NCBI GenBank assembly: GCA_046349215.1
Contig: JAXMCV010000002.1
Location: 1,178,001-1,242,000 of the forward strand
Direction of reading: 5' to 3'
Length of the DNA: 64,000 bases
From: JAJXWB01 sp046349215
GTDB lineage: Bacteria; Pseudomonadota; Alphaproteobacteria; Rhizobiales; Beijerinckiaceae
Below the pieces are notes generated by a model. The model saw only the letters and a program-made list of their open reading frames with translations. It searched no databases and had not been told where the DNA came from. The position numbers and the translations under genes are program-made. This document shows, one piece after another, positions 15,695 through 24,690 of the stretch. How positions within the stretch are numbered: position 1 is the first letter of the stretch; each line of letters opens with the position of its first letter.

Positions 15695-16933
15695 ATGGCG
15701 CGGCCTCGCCTCGAGGTCGCAGACGTCTTTCGTCGGCATGGGGAGGCATATCTTGCCGCCCACGCCGGCCGTCTGAGCCTCGGCCAACTCAAGGTCGTCT
15801 CGGCGATCCGGGCTTGTCGCACCGCGGCGCTCGGTGGCCATGTCGCGCGCTGCGACGGCTGCGGCCATGTCGAGATCGGATACAACTCCTGTCGCAACCG
15901 GCATTGTCCGAAGTGCCAGGGATTTGCCGCGCGCGCCTGGCTCGACAAGCGTCAAGCCGATCTACTGCCGCTCGCCTACTATCACGTCGTCTTCACCCTG
16001 CCGGCGGCGATCGCCGCAATCGCTTTCCAAAACAAGGCGGCGCTCTACGACCTGCTCATGAAGACCGCTGCCGAGACGCTGACGACGATCGCCGTCGATC
16101 CGAAGCGGCTCGGCGTCAGAATCGGATTCACCAGCGTGCTGCACACTTGGGGATCGGCGCTCACTCACCATCCGCACGTCCACATCATCGTCCCCGGCGG
16201 CGGCCTGTCGCCGGACGGCGAACGCTGGATCGCCTGCAAGCCCGGCTTCTTTCTGCCCGTGCGTGTCCTGTCGCGCTTCTTCCGTCGCCGCTTCCTGGAA
16301 GGCTTGCTCGCCCTTCATGAGGGCGGCCGGCTGACCTTCTTCGGCGACCTCGCCGGGCTCGCCAACCCCGGTGTGTTCAGAGCCCGTCTCGCGCCGCTGC
16401 GCCGCGCCGAATGGGTCATCTACGCCAAGCGCCCGTTCGGCGGCCCTCAGGCCGTCCTCGCCTATCTGTCGCGCTACACCCACCGCGTCGCCATCTCAGA
16501 CAGCCGCATCGTCGCATTCGACGGTCATCGCGTCTCCTTCCGCTGGAAGGACTATCGCGCTCGGGCGAGCGCGCCGGGCGCATGGATCAAGACCATGACG
16601 CTGCCCGTCGACGAGTTCATGCGCCGCTTCCTGCTGCACGTTCTCCCCGATGGCTTCCACCGCATCCGCCATTACGGCTTCCTCGCCGGCGCCGCGCGCG
16701 TCAAGAACGTCGCGCGCATCAGACAGATGATTGCCGACGTCAGTGGCGCACCGCAGGCCCGACAGAACGTCGGCGAGCCGCATGCCGAACCGGCAGAAGC
16801 GGGTGTCGACGATGAGCGCGAGGAATCCTTCCCCTGCCGCTGCTGTGGTGGTCGCATGACCATCGTCGAGCGCTTCGCCCGCGGCGGCGCTCCGCAAACG
16901 TCGTTCGCAGCCGGATGGAGCGATACATCATGA
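15695..16933 (+). CDS. IS91-family transposase, copy 2
   Basis: Identical 412-residue HUH-type transposase to the copy at 11857-13095, with zinc-binding cysteines and HHPHVHI motif intact. The 345 bp following the stop are the element's right end, which also contains short overlapping frames that I do not regard as genes. Confidence 0.93.
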   Translation: MARPRLEVADVFRRHGEAYLAAHAGRLSLGQLKVVSAIRACRTAALGGHVARCDGCGHVEIGYNSCRNRHCPKCQGFAARAWLDKRQADLLPLAYYHVVFTLPAAIAAIAFQNKAALYDLLMKTAAETLTTIAVDPKRLGVRIGFTSVLHTWGSALTHHPHVHIIVPGGGLSPDGERWIACKPGFFLPVRVLSRFFRRRFLEGLLALHEGGRLTFFGDLAGLANPGVFRARLAPLRRAEWVIYAKRPFGGPQAVLAYLSRYTHRVAISDSRIVAFDGHRVSFRWKDYRARASAPGAWIKTMTLPVDEFMRRFLLHVLPDGFHRIRHYGFLAGAARVKNVARIRQMIADVSGAPQARQNVGEPHAEPAEAGVDDEREESFPCRCCGGRMTIVERFARGGAPQTSFAAGWSDTS

Positions 16934-17444
16934 TCTGCCCGCGGACCGTCTGCCCCAACCACGATTCCGAACGCACGCAAATTACCGGCGCAACGCAGCC
17001 GCTCGCTTCATGCTCGACAAAATCGACTGCCCAGACGAGCTCGCCGAGCCGGCGCTTCGATCAACGCATCATCCGCAGAAATCATCCACGACCGAAGCGC
17101 GCCCGTCGCCGCGACACAACCGCAGTCGGCGACACACCGTTCGCGAAAGCCCCATAGCGCCGGCCAATCTGAAACGCCCAACCACTGGGCCGCGGCTTCC
17201 TCCATCGGAGGATTGCCGACGCCGGCCCGCGCGCCGTCACGCACATCCGGGTCGGGCCGGCGTCCGCAATCCTTCACGATCCTCCCCGTTGGCTTCCCGC
17301 CAGAAAGCGGACACAAGGCCAATCTGTGTTTCGGCGTGCAATTTTGACCCCCTGACGGGGTGAATCGGCGTCCAAAATTGACCCCCTCGATATTGATCGA
17401 TCTGGCAGCCTGCTCGTTTGGACCGAGCGAGCGGGCGGTGGGGG

Positions 17445-18941
17445 ATGCTGATTGTGGAGACGATCGGCCGGATACGGCGTGAGCGGTTCGTCAAGGGCAA
17501 GTCGATCAAGCAGATCGCGCGCGATCTCGGCCTGTCGCGCAACACGGTCCGGAAGGTCTTGCGATCTGAGGAGACCTCGTTCGCCTACGAGCGCGAAGTC
17601 CAACCACGCCCGAAGCTTGGGCGCTGGACGGCCGATCTGGATCGCTTGCTGACAGCAAACACGAGCAGTTCGGCCCGGGAGCGACTGACGCTGATCCGCC
17701 TGTTCGAGGAGCTGCGGGCTCTAGGCTACGAGGGCGGGTACGACGCGGTTCGGCGATATGCCCGCCACTGGAGCGAAGAGCACGCCGGACAGACAGCGGC
17801 GGCCTTCGTGCCTTTGTCGTTTGCGCCGGGCGAGGCCTACCAGTTCGACTGGAGCCACGAGATCGTCATGATGAACGGCGCGACGATCACGGTGAAGGTC
17901 GCCCACATGCGGCTTTGCCACAGCCGGATGTTCATCGCCCGCGCCTATCCACGTGAGACGCAGGAGATGGTGTTCGACGCGCACGAGCGCGCCTTCGCCT
18001 TCTTCAAGGGCGCCTGCGCGCGCGGCATCTACGACAACATGAAGACGGCGGTCGACACGATCTTTGTCGGCAAGGACCGCCAGTACAATCGCCGCTTCCT
18101 GCAGATGTGCTCGCATCATCTGGTCGACCCGGTCGCCTGTACGCCGGCGTCTGGCTGGGAGAAGGGACAGGTCGAGAACCAGGTCGGCCTGGTACGCGAG
18201 CGCTTCTTCACCCCGCGATTGCGGTTCAAGACCTACGACGAGCTGAACGCCTGGCTTTTGGACAAGTGCATCGCCTATGCGAAGACGCATGCCCATCCGG
18301 AGCGCCCGGACACGACGGTCTGGGCGGCGTTCGAGGAAGAGCGTCCCCACCTCGTGCCCTACCGCGGCCGCTTCGATGGCTTCCATGCATTGCCGGCCTC
18401 GGTGTCGAAGACCTGTCTGGTCCGGTTCGACAACAACAAGTACTCGGTCAGCGCCAGCGCCGTCGGGCGACCGGTCGAGATCCATGCCTATGCCGACCGG
18501 ATCGTGATCCGGCAGGACGGCCGCATCGTCGCCGAACATGCCCGCTGCTACGGGCGTGGCGAGACGGTCTACGACCCTTGGCATTACGTGCCGGTGCTGG
18601 CGCGCAAGCCCGGCGCGTTGCGCAACGGGGCGCCGTTCAAGGACTGGGTCCTGCCTGCGGCGCTGGAGCGCGTGCGGCGCAAGCTCTCCGGCAGCGACGA
18701 CGGCGACCGTCAGATGGTCTCGATATTGGCAGCAGTCCTGACCGACGGCTTGCCCGCGGTCGAGGCCGCTTGTGCCGAGGCGCTTGCCGAGGGCGTCCAC
18801 TCCGCCGACGTGATCATCAACATCCTGGCGCGCCGCCGCGATCCGCCGCCGATCGGTCCGATCGCGACGCCGGCGTCGTTGACGTTGCGTCACGCGCCAA
18901 TCGCCGACTGCGCCAGATACGACCAACTCAGGAGGGCCTGA
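17445..18941 (+). CDS. istA: IS21-type transposase IstA
   Basis: The 498-residue protein has an N-terminal helix-turn-helix (KSIKQIARDLGLSRNTVRKVLR). A retroviral-integrase-type DDE core follows: first Asp in YQFDWSHE, second in GIYDNMKTAVD, Glu in GWEKGQVENQVG. A C-terminal beta-rich DNA-binding part completes it (VRFDNNKYSVSA). IstA cuts and joins the element ends. ATG 17445 is preceded by GGTGGGGG. It is intact. Confidence 0.94.
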   Translation: MLIVETIGRIRRERFVKGKSIKQIARDLGLSRNTVRKVLRSEETSFAYEREVQPRPKLGRWTADLDRLLTANTSSSARERLTLIRLFEELRALGYEGGYDAVRRYARHWSEEHAGQTAAAFVPLSFAPGEAYQFDWSHEIVMMNGATITVKVAHMRLCHSRMFIARAYPRETQEMVFDAHERAFAFFKGACARGIYDNMKTAVDTIFVGKDRQYNRRFLQMCSHHLVDPVACTPASGWEKGQVENQVGLVRERFFTPRLRFKTYDELNAWLLDKCIAYAKTHAHPERPDTTVWAAFEEERPHLVPYRGRFDGFHALPASVSKTCLVRFDNNKYSVSASAVGRPVEIHAYADRIVIRQDGRIVAEHARCYGRGETVYDPWHYVPVLARKPGALRNGAPFKDWVLPAALERVRRKLSGSDDGDRQMVSILAAVLTDGLPAVEAACAEALAEGVHSADVIINILARRRDPPPIGPIATPASLTLRHAPIADCARYDQLRRA

Positions 18942-18943
18942 CC

Positions 18944-19672
18944 ATGGAGCGCACCGAAGTTCTCGACCTGATGGGATCTCTCAAGCTCTTCGGCATGCGG
19001 ACCGCCTACGACGAGACGCTCGCCGTGGCGGTCAAGCGCAAGCACGAACCGCAGCGCTTCGTCGGCGACCTCCTGAAGGCCGAGATCTCGGAGAAGCAAG
19101 CGCGCTCCATCAAGTATCAGCTCACCGTCGCCAAACTGCCGCTCGCCAAGGACGTCGACGACTTTGCCTTCAAGGACACCCCGATCAACGAGGCGCTGGT
19201 CCGCGATCTCGCGGGCGGGGGCTTCATCGTCCAGCAGCGCAACGTCGTACTCGTTGGCGGCACGGGAACCGGCAAAACTCATCTGGCGATCGCCATCGCC
19301 CGCGCCTGCATCCGTGCTGGCTCGCGCGGCCGCTTCTTTACGACCGTCGATCTCGTCAACCGGCTGGAGGCGGAGACACGTGGAGGCCGGCAGGGGCGGC
19401 TTGCTGACTATCTCACGCGCCTCGACTTCGTCATCCTCGACGAACTGGGCTATCTGCCCTTCGCCCAGGCTGGCGGCCAACTCCTGTTCCATCTGATCAG
19501 CCGGCTCTACGAACGCACGTCCGTCATCGTCACGACCAACCTTGCCTTCGGCGAATGGCCGAGCGTGTTCGGGGACCCGAAAATGACAACCGCGCTGCTC
19601 GACCGGCTCACGCATCACTGCGACATCGTTGAGACCGGCAACGAGAGCTGGCGCTTCAAGCACCGCGTCTGA
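18944..19672 (+). CDS. istB: IS21-type ATPase IstB
   Basis: The 242-residue AAA+ helper has Walker A VGGTGTGKTHLA and Walker B FVILDELGYLPF, with a DnaC-like fold and C-terminal arginine region (ESWRFKHRV). IstB selects target DNA and stimulates IstA. It starts two bases after the istA stop with GGAGGG ahead, as is normal for this family. Confidence 0.94.
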   Translation: MERTEVLDLMGSLKLFGMRTAYDETLAVAVKRKHEPQRFVGDLLKAEISEKQARSIKYQLTVAKLPLAKDVDDFAFKDTPINEALVRDLAGGGFIVQQRNVVLVGGTGTGKTHLAIAIARACIRAGSRGRFFTTVDLVNRLEAETRGGRQGRLADYLTRLDFVILDELGYLPFAQAGGQLLFHLISRLYERTSVIVTTNLAFGEWPSVFGDPKMTTALLDRLTHHCDIVETGNESWRFKHRV

Positions 19673-19814
19673 ATCCCCGCGACCTCGGTCCCGCACGCGC
19701 GACGCCGCCGCAACCCCCACCAGCCGCGGCGACGCGCGCGCTCGCATCCGTGTCTATGACAAGGGGGTCAACTTTGGACGCCGATCAGGGGGCAATATTG
19801 CAAGCCGATTGACA

Positions 19815-20357
19815 CCTAAGCGGCCCCGGATGGCGAGAGAGACGCTCGACCCTTTTTGGCGCATGCATTTACGCAACTCGCACCTAACAGCCGTAGCCAG
19901 ATGCAATATAGTGTTCTTGCAAAGTTAACAAGTTTATTTGCATTTTACAGTCAAGCTTGCGACGCTCTAGTTGGCTCAACTTGAGCGTGGCCGTGCAAGT
20001 TGCATGAGTGATGAAAAAGCTTAGCGCCAATGGACTGTCGCGTAGGGCAATCAATTCCGGCATTGCAGTAGATGCATCACGTCGCGTGATATGGGCGGGG
20101 GGAGTGAACTGCACCCCGTTTGACCGGCAGGCGGAACGCACCGAAGTCGCTTGCTACAGGTGCGGTCGCGAACACTCGTCGCGCAGCGTTTCTTCGCTAC
20201 GCTCTTAAGCCAAGGCGATTGTGTTGAGGACGACCGCCAACCGCGCGGATGCTGGGCTATCCAACGCATGGCCAACGCCGTCTGTGGGCAAATATGTGGG
20301 TAAGGAGGCGCAATAAATTTCTATTTAATTGAAATCATTGCGTTATTTTTCTCGGCT
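19815..20357. other. Gene-free, A+T-richer stretch between IS21 and tRNA-Thr
   Basis: About 540 bases with only short overlapping frames. Several parts (19915-19960 and 20310-20355) are much more A+T-rich than the chromosome around them. Such composition beside a tRNA gene is what an island edge often looks like. I found no second copy of the tRNA 3' end within the window that would mark an att site. Confidence 0.4.
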
Positions 20358-20432
20358 TGGTGCCGGGTGAGGGAATCGAACCCCCGACCTTCGGTTTACA
20401 AAACCGCTGCACTACCGCTGTGCTAACCCGGC
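20358..20432 (-). tRNA. tRNA-Thr (anticodon UGU)
   Basis: Read on the minus strand from 20432: 7-bp acceptor stem GCCGGGU/ACCCGGC, D arm with GCAC/GUGC, anticodon loop UUUGUAA giving UGU, T arm GGGGG-UUCGAUU-CCCUC, discriminator A and an encoded CCA (20360-20358). The outermost anticodon-stem pair is mismatched (G-A), otherwise the cloverleaf is complete. Confidence 0.93.
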
Positions 20433-20465
20433 GCGCCCCCCTGATTGCCGATCCTGCCGGCGAAA

Positions 20466-22193
20466 TCAAGGCTTGGCGGGCTTGCCGTCCAGGGGCGGCG
20501 GGGGCTCCGTGTCGCCGACGTAGATGTCGCGATCCTTGGTCTCGGGAATGAAGACCAGACCCACGATGAAGGTCATGATGGCGACGGCGATCGGATACCA
20601 GAGGCCGTAGTAGATGTCGCCGGTCTGGGCGACCATGGCGAAGGAGATCGCCGGCAGAAGCCCGCCGAACCAGCCGTTGCCGAGGTGATAGGGCAGCGAC
20701 ACGGACGTGTACCGGATGCGCGTCGGGAAGAGTTCGACGAGCGCCGCCGCGAGCGGGCCGTAGACCATGGTCACGAACAGCACGAGGACGAAGAGCAGTC
20801 CGACGAGCCCCGCGGTCTGCGCGCGGAAAATGTCGAACGGCCCCGTCATGCGGACGATGCCGGGATCGTTGGCGGCGGGATAGCCGGCGGCCTTGAGCGC
20901 GGCGGAAATCTTCGCGCTGGTCTCGGCGGGACGCGTCTGGTCGAACGGATAGTCGACGCCGTTGATGCGCACGATCGCGCCGGTCGGATTGCTGGATGGC
21001 TCGGTGGCGTAGCGCACGCCCGACCGCGCGAGCAGGTCGCGCGCCATGTCGCAGGAGGTCGCGAAAACGCGTGTGCCTACGGGATTGAACAGCGAGCCGC
21101 AGCGATCGGGATTGGCGACGACGGCGACCCTGACCGTTTCGACGGCGCGCTCCAGCGCCGGATTGGCGAGCGTGGCGATCTGCTTGAACAGGGGCAGGAA
21201 GGTGAGCGCGGCGATCAGACAGCCCGACAGGATGATCGGCTTGCGTCCGACGCGGTCCGACAGCCAGCCGAAGACGACGAAGAAGATCGCGCCGAAGGCG
21301 AGCGACCAGGCGACCAGCAGGCTCGACGTGTAGCCGTCGACGCCGAGAATCGATTGCAGGAAAAACAGGGCGTAGAACTGGCCCGTGTACCAGACCACCG
21401 CCTGGCCGGCGATCAGGCCGAACAGGGCGAGCAGCGCGATCTTGAAATTGTTCCAGCGGCCGAAGGCTTCCGTCAGCGGGGCCTTCGACTGCGTCCCGCG
21501 CGCCTTCATGCGCTGGAAGGCCGGAGATTCGTTGAGCTGGATGCGGATCCACAGCGAGATCGTCAGCAGCACGAACGAGCCGAGGAACGGGAAGCGCCAT
21601 CCGTACTCGGCGAAATCCTCCTCGCCGAGCAGGGAGCGGAAGAACAGGATGACGAGCAGCGACAGGAGCAGGCCGAGGGTCGCCGTCGTCTGCAGCCAGG
21701 ACGTGTAGAAGCCGCGCCGCCCGTTGGGCGCGTGTTCGGCGACATAGGTGGCCGCGCCGCCGTATTCGCCGCCGAGCGCCAGTCCCTGCATCAGGCGGAA
21801 TATCACGAGCAGGATCGGCGCCGTGACGCCGATCGTGCGCGAACCCGGAAGCAGGCCGACCAGGAAGGTCGACAGCCCCATGAAAAGGATGGCGATGAGG
21901 AAGGTGTACTTGCGGCCGACGAGATCGCCGATGCGCCCGAAGACGACGGCGCCCAGCGGGCGCACGATGAAGCCGGCGGCGAAGGCGAGCAGGGCGAAGA
22001 TTTCGCGCGTCGTGCGCGGAAACTGGTCGAAGAACTGGTCGGCGATGATCGTGGTCAGCGCGCCGTACAGATAGAAGTCGTACCATTCGAATACGGTGCC
22101 GAGCGAGGCGGCGAAGACCACCTTCTTCTCGACCGGCGTCATGCGCCGCGTATCCGACGCCGGCGCCCCCGCAACCGCCGCGCTGCCTGCCAT
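20466..22193 (-). CDS. MFS transporter, MHS-like, with large extracytoplasmic insertion (paralogue 1)
   Basis: The 575 residues form a major-facilitator permease of the metabolite:H+ symporter type. The N-terminal EWYDFYLYG motif is followed by GRIGDLVGRK (loop 2-3), LALGGEYGGAATYVAEH and LSDRVGRKP (loop 8-9). Residues about 340-460 are an insertion between two membrane spans with two cysteines (C365, C381). The start at 22193 is preferred over 22202 because GGAG then has normal spacing. The substrate is not evident; MHS members carry organic acids. It follows its paralogue in the same direction and has its own upstream element. Confidence 0.88.
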   Translation of the reverse strand: MAGSAAVAGAPASDTRRMTPVEKKVVFAASLGTVFEWYDFYLYGALTTIIADQFFDQFPRTTREIFALLAFAAGFIVRPLGAVVFGRIGDLVGRKYTFLIAILFMGLSTFLVGLLPGSRTIGVTAPILLVIFRLMQGLALGGEYGGAATYVAEHAPNGRRGFYTSWLQTTATLGLLLSLLVILFFRSLLGEEDFAEYGWRFPFLGSFVLLTISLWIRIQLNESPAFQRMKARGTQSKAPLTEAFGRWNNFKIALLALFGLIAGQAVVWYTGQFYALFFLQSILGVDGYTSSLLVAWSLAFGAIFFVVFGWLSDRVGRKPIILSGCLIAALTFLPLFKQIATLANPALERAVETVRVAVVANPDRCGSLFNPVGTRVFATSCDMARDLLARSGVRYATEPSSNPTGAIVRINGVDYPFDQTRPAETSAKISAALKAAGYPAANDPGIVRMTGPFDIFRAQTAGLVGLLFVLVLFVTMVYGPLAAALVELFPTRIRYTSVSLPYHLGNGWFGGLLPAISFAMVAQTGDIYYGLWYPIAVAIMTFIVGLVFIPETKDRDIYVGDTEPPPPLDGKPAKP

Positions 22194-22305
22194 ATCGTTC
22201 ATCTCCTGCGCGCAGCCTCTCGTCTCGGGCGCCAAGCTCCCGCGCCTGCGCGCGAAGTCGCAAATCTATGGCGCCTGACGCCCGCGAACGACCGCGCCAA
22301 GCTAT

Positions 22306-22319
22306 AACCTTCGTCTAAT
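22306..22319 (-). promoter_or_regulatory. 14-bp element shared by both MFS genes, copy A
   Basis: AACCTTCGTCTAAT, 113 bp upstream of the first MFS start, recurs at 24181-24194, 108 bp upstream of the second. Same orientation, position and sequence suggest a common regulator or promoter element. I do not recognise the factor. Confidence 0.45.
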
Positions 22320-22337
22320 CGCATTGCGCCGCAAAAA

Positions 22338-22370
22338 GAAACCCCGCGCGGACGCGGGGTTTCGGGATGC
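22338..22370 (-). terminator. Rho-independent terminator of MFS paralogue 2
   Basis: An 11-bp stem (22338-22348 with 22353-22363; GAAACCCCGCG/CGCGGGGTTTC, loop CGGA) lies 25 bp after the minus-strand stop. On the minus strand TTCTTTTT follows the stem, making a good intrinsic terminator that separates the two MFS genes. Confidence 0.82.
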
Positions 22371-22387
22371 GAAATTCGAGGCTGCGA

Positions 22388-24073
22388 TCAGCGCCGGACG
22401 TCGTCGGCGTAGATGTCGCGGTCCTTGGTCTCGGGAATGAAGATCATGCCGATCACGAAGGTCATGACGGCGAAGACGATCGGGTACCAGAGGCCGAAGT
22501 AGATGTCGCCGGTCTGCGCCACCATGGCGAAGGCGGTCGCCGGCAGGAGGCCGCCGAACCAACCGTTGCCGATATGATAGGGCAGCGACATCGAGGTGTA
22601 GCGGATGCGGGTCGGGAAGAGTTCGACCAGCGCCGCCGCCATCGGCCCGTAGACCATCGTCACGTAGATGACGAGGATGAACAGGAGGCCGATGATGCCG
22701 CCCGTCTGGGCGCGGAAGATGTCGAAGGGATTCGTCATCTTCACGATGCCGGGATCGCCGGGCTTGGGATAGCCCGCCGCCTGCAGCGCCGCCGTCAGCG
22801 CCTTGCTGGCGTCGGCGAACTTGGCGGCGTCGAACGGCACGGCCGTGTCGTTGACCTTCACCACGACCTCCTTCGCCGCCGCGTCGAGCTGCGTCGAATA
22901 TTTGACCGAGGACTGCGCCAGGAACGCGCGGGCGCGGTCGCAGGAGGTGGTGAAGACGCGGGTGCCGACCGGATTGAACAGGTCGCCGCATTCGGCCGGG
23001 TTGGAAACGACCGTCACCTTCACGTTCTCGATCGCCTTCTCGAGCGCCGGGTTGGCCAGCGTCGTGATGCCCTTGAAGATCGGGAAGAAGGTCAGCGCCG
23101 CGATCAGGCAGCCGGCCAGGATGATCGGCTTGCGGCCGATGCGATCCGAAAGCGCGCCGAACACGACGAAAAAGATCGTGCCGAGGAGCAGCGACCAGGC
23201 GATCAGCAGGTTCGACGTGTAGCCGTCGACCTTGAGGATCGATTGCAGGAAGAACAGCGCGTAGAACTGGCCCGTGTACCAGACGACGCCCTGGCCGGCG
23301 ACGAGGCCGAACAGCGCGAGCAGGGCGATCTTGGCGTTGTCCCAGCGGCCGAACGATTCGGTGAGCGGCGCCTTCGACTGCGTGCCCTCGTCCTTCATGC
23401 GCTGGAAGGCCGGCGATTCGTTGAGCTGGAGACGGATCCAGACGGAGATGCCGAGCAGCACGACCGACACGAGGAAGGGAACGCGCCAGCCCCAGTCGGC
23501 GAAGTCCTTCTCGCCGATGATCGTGCGGGTGAAGAGAATCACCAGCAGCGACATGAACAGGCCGAGGGTCGCGGTGGTCTGGATCCACGAAGTGTAGAAG
23601 CCGCGACGACCCTGCGGGGCGTGTTCAGCGACGTAGGTCGCCGCGCCGCCGTATTCGCCGCCGAGCGCCAGGCCCTGCAGGAGGCGCAGCGCGATCAGGA
23701 TGATGGGCGCCGCAATGCCGATCGAGTTCGACGAGGGCAGGAGGCCGACGATGAAGGTCGACAGGCCCATGATCATGATGGTGACGAGGAAGGTGTACTT
23801 GCGGCCGACGAGATCGCCGACGCGCCCGAACACCAGCGCGCCGAACGGACGCACAAGGAAGCCCGCCGCAAAGGCCAGCAGCGCGAAGATGTCGCGCGTC
23901 GCCTGCGGGAATTGCGAGAAGAACTGCGCGCCGATGATCGCGGCGAGCGAGCCGTAGAGATAAAAATCGTACCATTCGAAAACGGTGCCGAGAGAGGAAG
24001 CGAAAATCACCTTCTTCTCTTCGGCTGTCATCGGTCGGACCTTGTCCGCCGCGGCAGTCGACGCCATCGCCAT
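22388..24073 (-). CDS. MFS transporter, MHS-like, with large extracytoplasmic insertion (paralogue 2)
   Basis: A 561-residue paralogue of the neighbouring permease, very similar along its length, including EWYDFYLYG, GRVGDLVGRK and LSDRIGRKP. It has the same roughly 120-residue insertion with the paired cysteines (CGDLFNPVGTRVFTTSC). GGAGG lies eight bases before ATG 24073. The divergent yjcH-like/actP genes follow on the other strand. A carboxylic acid is the likely cargo by family and neighbourhood, not by any specific residue. Confidence 0.88.
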   Translation of the reverse strand: MAMASTAAADKVRPMTAEEKKVIFASSLGTVFEWYDFYLYGSLAAIIGAQFFSQFPQATRDIFALLAFAAGFLVRPFGALVFGRVGDLVGRKYTFLVTIMIMGLSTFIVGLLPSSNSIGIAAPIILIALRLLQGLALGGEYGGAATYVAEHAPQGRRGFYTSWIQTTATLGLFMSLLVILFTRTIIGEKDFADWGWRVPFLVSVVLLGISVWIRLQLNESPAFQRMKDEGTQSKAPLTESFGRWDNAKIALLALFGLVAGQGVVWYTGQFYALFFLQSILKVDGYTSNLLIAWSLLLGTIFFVVFGALSDRIGRKPIILAGCLIAALTFFPIFKGITTLANPALEKAIENVKVTVVSNPAECGDLFNPVGTRVFTTSCDRARAFLAQSSVKYSTQLDAAAKEVVVKVNDTAVPFDAAKFADASKALTAALQAAGYPKPGDPGIVKMTNPFDIFRAQTGGIIGLLFILVIYVTMVYGPMAAALVELFPTRIRYTSMSLPYHIGNGWFGGLLPATAFAMVAQTGDIYFGLWYPIVFAVMTFVIGMIFIPETKDRDIYADDVRR

Positions 24074-24393
24074 GCGTATTCCCTCCAGATTTTGCTTTTC
24101 GCAAATTCATTGCGTCCGGCTGGCGCCGAACAGACATATGTTACCGGGCGTGCCGGGAAATGCGACGGAGTGTCCCGTAAAACCTTCGTCTAATGGAAAA
24201 GCCTCCGCTCACGCTCATAGCGGCCCAAACAGGGGGCGCGAGGCGACTTTCGTCAGACTTTCGACCAAGAGAACGCGCCACGAGATTCATGCTGCGGCCC
24301 GCAAATCACCAAAGTTGCATGGAGAGCGCCGCAACCATTCGTTAGCTTCCGGCCAACCGTTTCGATGCGGTCGATTTCTGGGAGGTATCTCGA
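24074..24393. promoter_or_regulatory. Divergent control region between MFS paralogue 2 and yjcH-like/actP
   Basis: 320 bases without a gene. It holds the second copy of the 14-bp element (24181-24194) for the MFS gene and, nearer the middle, GACTTTCGTCAGACTTTCG (24243-24261), which shares the CTTTCGTC core. Both transcription starts must lie here, but I cannot place confident -35/-10 pairs. Confidence 0.4.
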
Positions 24394-24690
24394 ATGGCAA
24401 GTTGGCAAGATATAGAGCGAAATCCGAAGTTCGAGCAGCTCGTCAGCAAGCGCAAGTCGCTGGGCTGGACGCTGTCGGCGATCATGCTGGCGATCTACAT
24501 GGGCTTCATCTGCCTGGTCAGCTTCGCGCCCGGCTCGCTCGGCATCCCGATGATCGGCGTCATCACCTCGGGCGTCATCATCGGCGTGCTCGTCATCCTT
24601 TCGGCCTTCGTGCTGACCGGCATCTACGTGCAGAAGGCGAACGTCGAATACGACAGCCTGACCAAGGCCATCATCGAGGAGTCGAAGTGA
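24394..24690 (+). CDS. DUF485 membrane protein (YjcH-like)
   Basis: The 98 residues have two membrane spans (about 25-47 and 58-80) and a short acidic end. This is the small DUF485 protein that nearly always precedes actP and is thought to support the acetate permease. GGGAGGT precedes the ATG. Its stop overlaps the actP start by one base (TGATG), so the two are translated together. Confidence 0.9.
   Translation: MASWQDIERNPKFEQLVSKRKSLGWTLSAIMLAIYMGFICLVSFAPGSLGIPMIGVITSGVIIGVLVILSAFVLTGIYVQKANVEYDSLTKAIIEESK

Larger units (their letters stand above)
14705..17278 (+). mobile_element. IS91-type insertion sequence with tyrosine recombinase, copy 2
   Basis: Same 2574 bp and same orientation as 10867-13440, with no difference seen in either encoded protein. 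Flanks are CGTA on the left and ATCC on the right. Only 46 bp separate it from the IS21-type element. Identity of the copies points to recent transposition or duplication. Confidence 0.9.
17325..19814 (+). mobile_element. IS21-family insertion sequence
   Basis: Two genes (istA, istB) are bounded by related ends. The left end starts TGTGTTTCGGCGTGCAAT; the right end, read inverted, starts TGTCAATCGGCTTGCAAT. Each end has an inner repeat containing TTGACCCCCT or a near copy, next to CGGCGTCCAAA. Such multiple subterminal repeats bind IstA in IS21 elements. The flanks (CCAATC left, CCTAAG right) do not form a target duplication, which suggests a later rearrangement at one side. Confidence 0.88.

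Noticed and set aside
20445..24193. Plus-strand open frames of 620 and 608 codons opposite the two MFS genes
   Set aside because: Their translations are very rich in R, E, D and H without any domain, as expected for the antisense of a GC-rich gene. The minus-strand frames give clear permeases.
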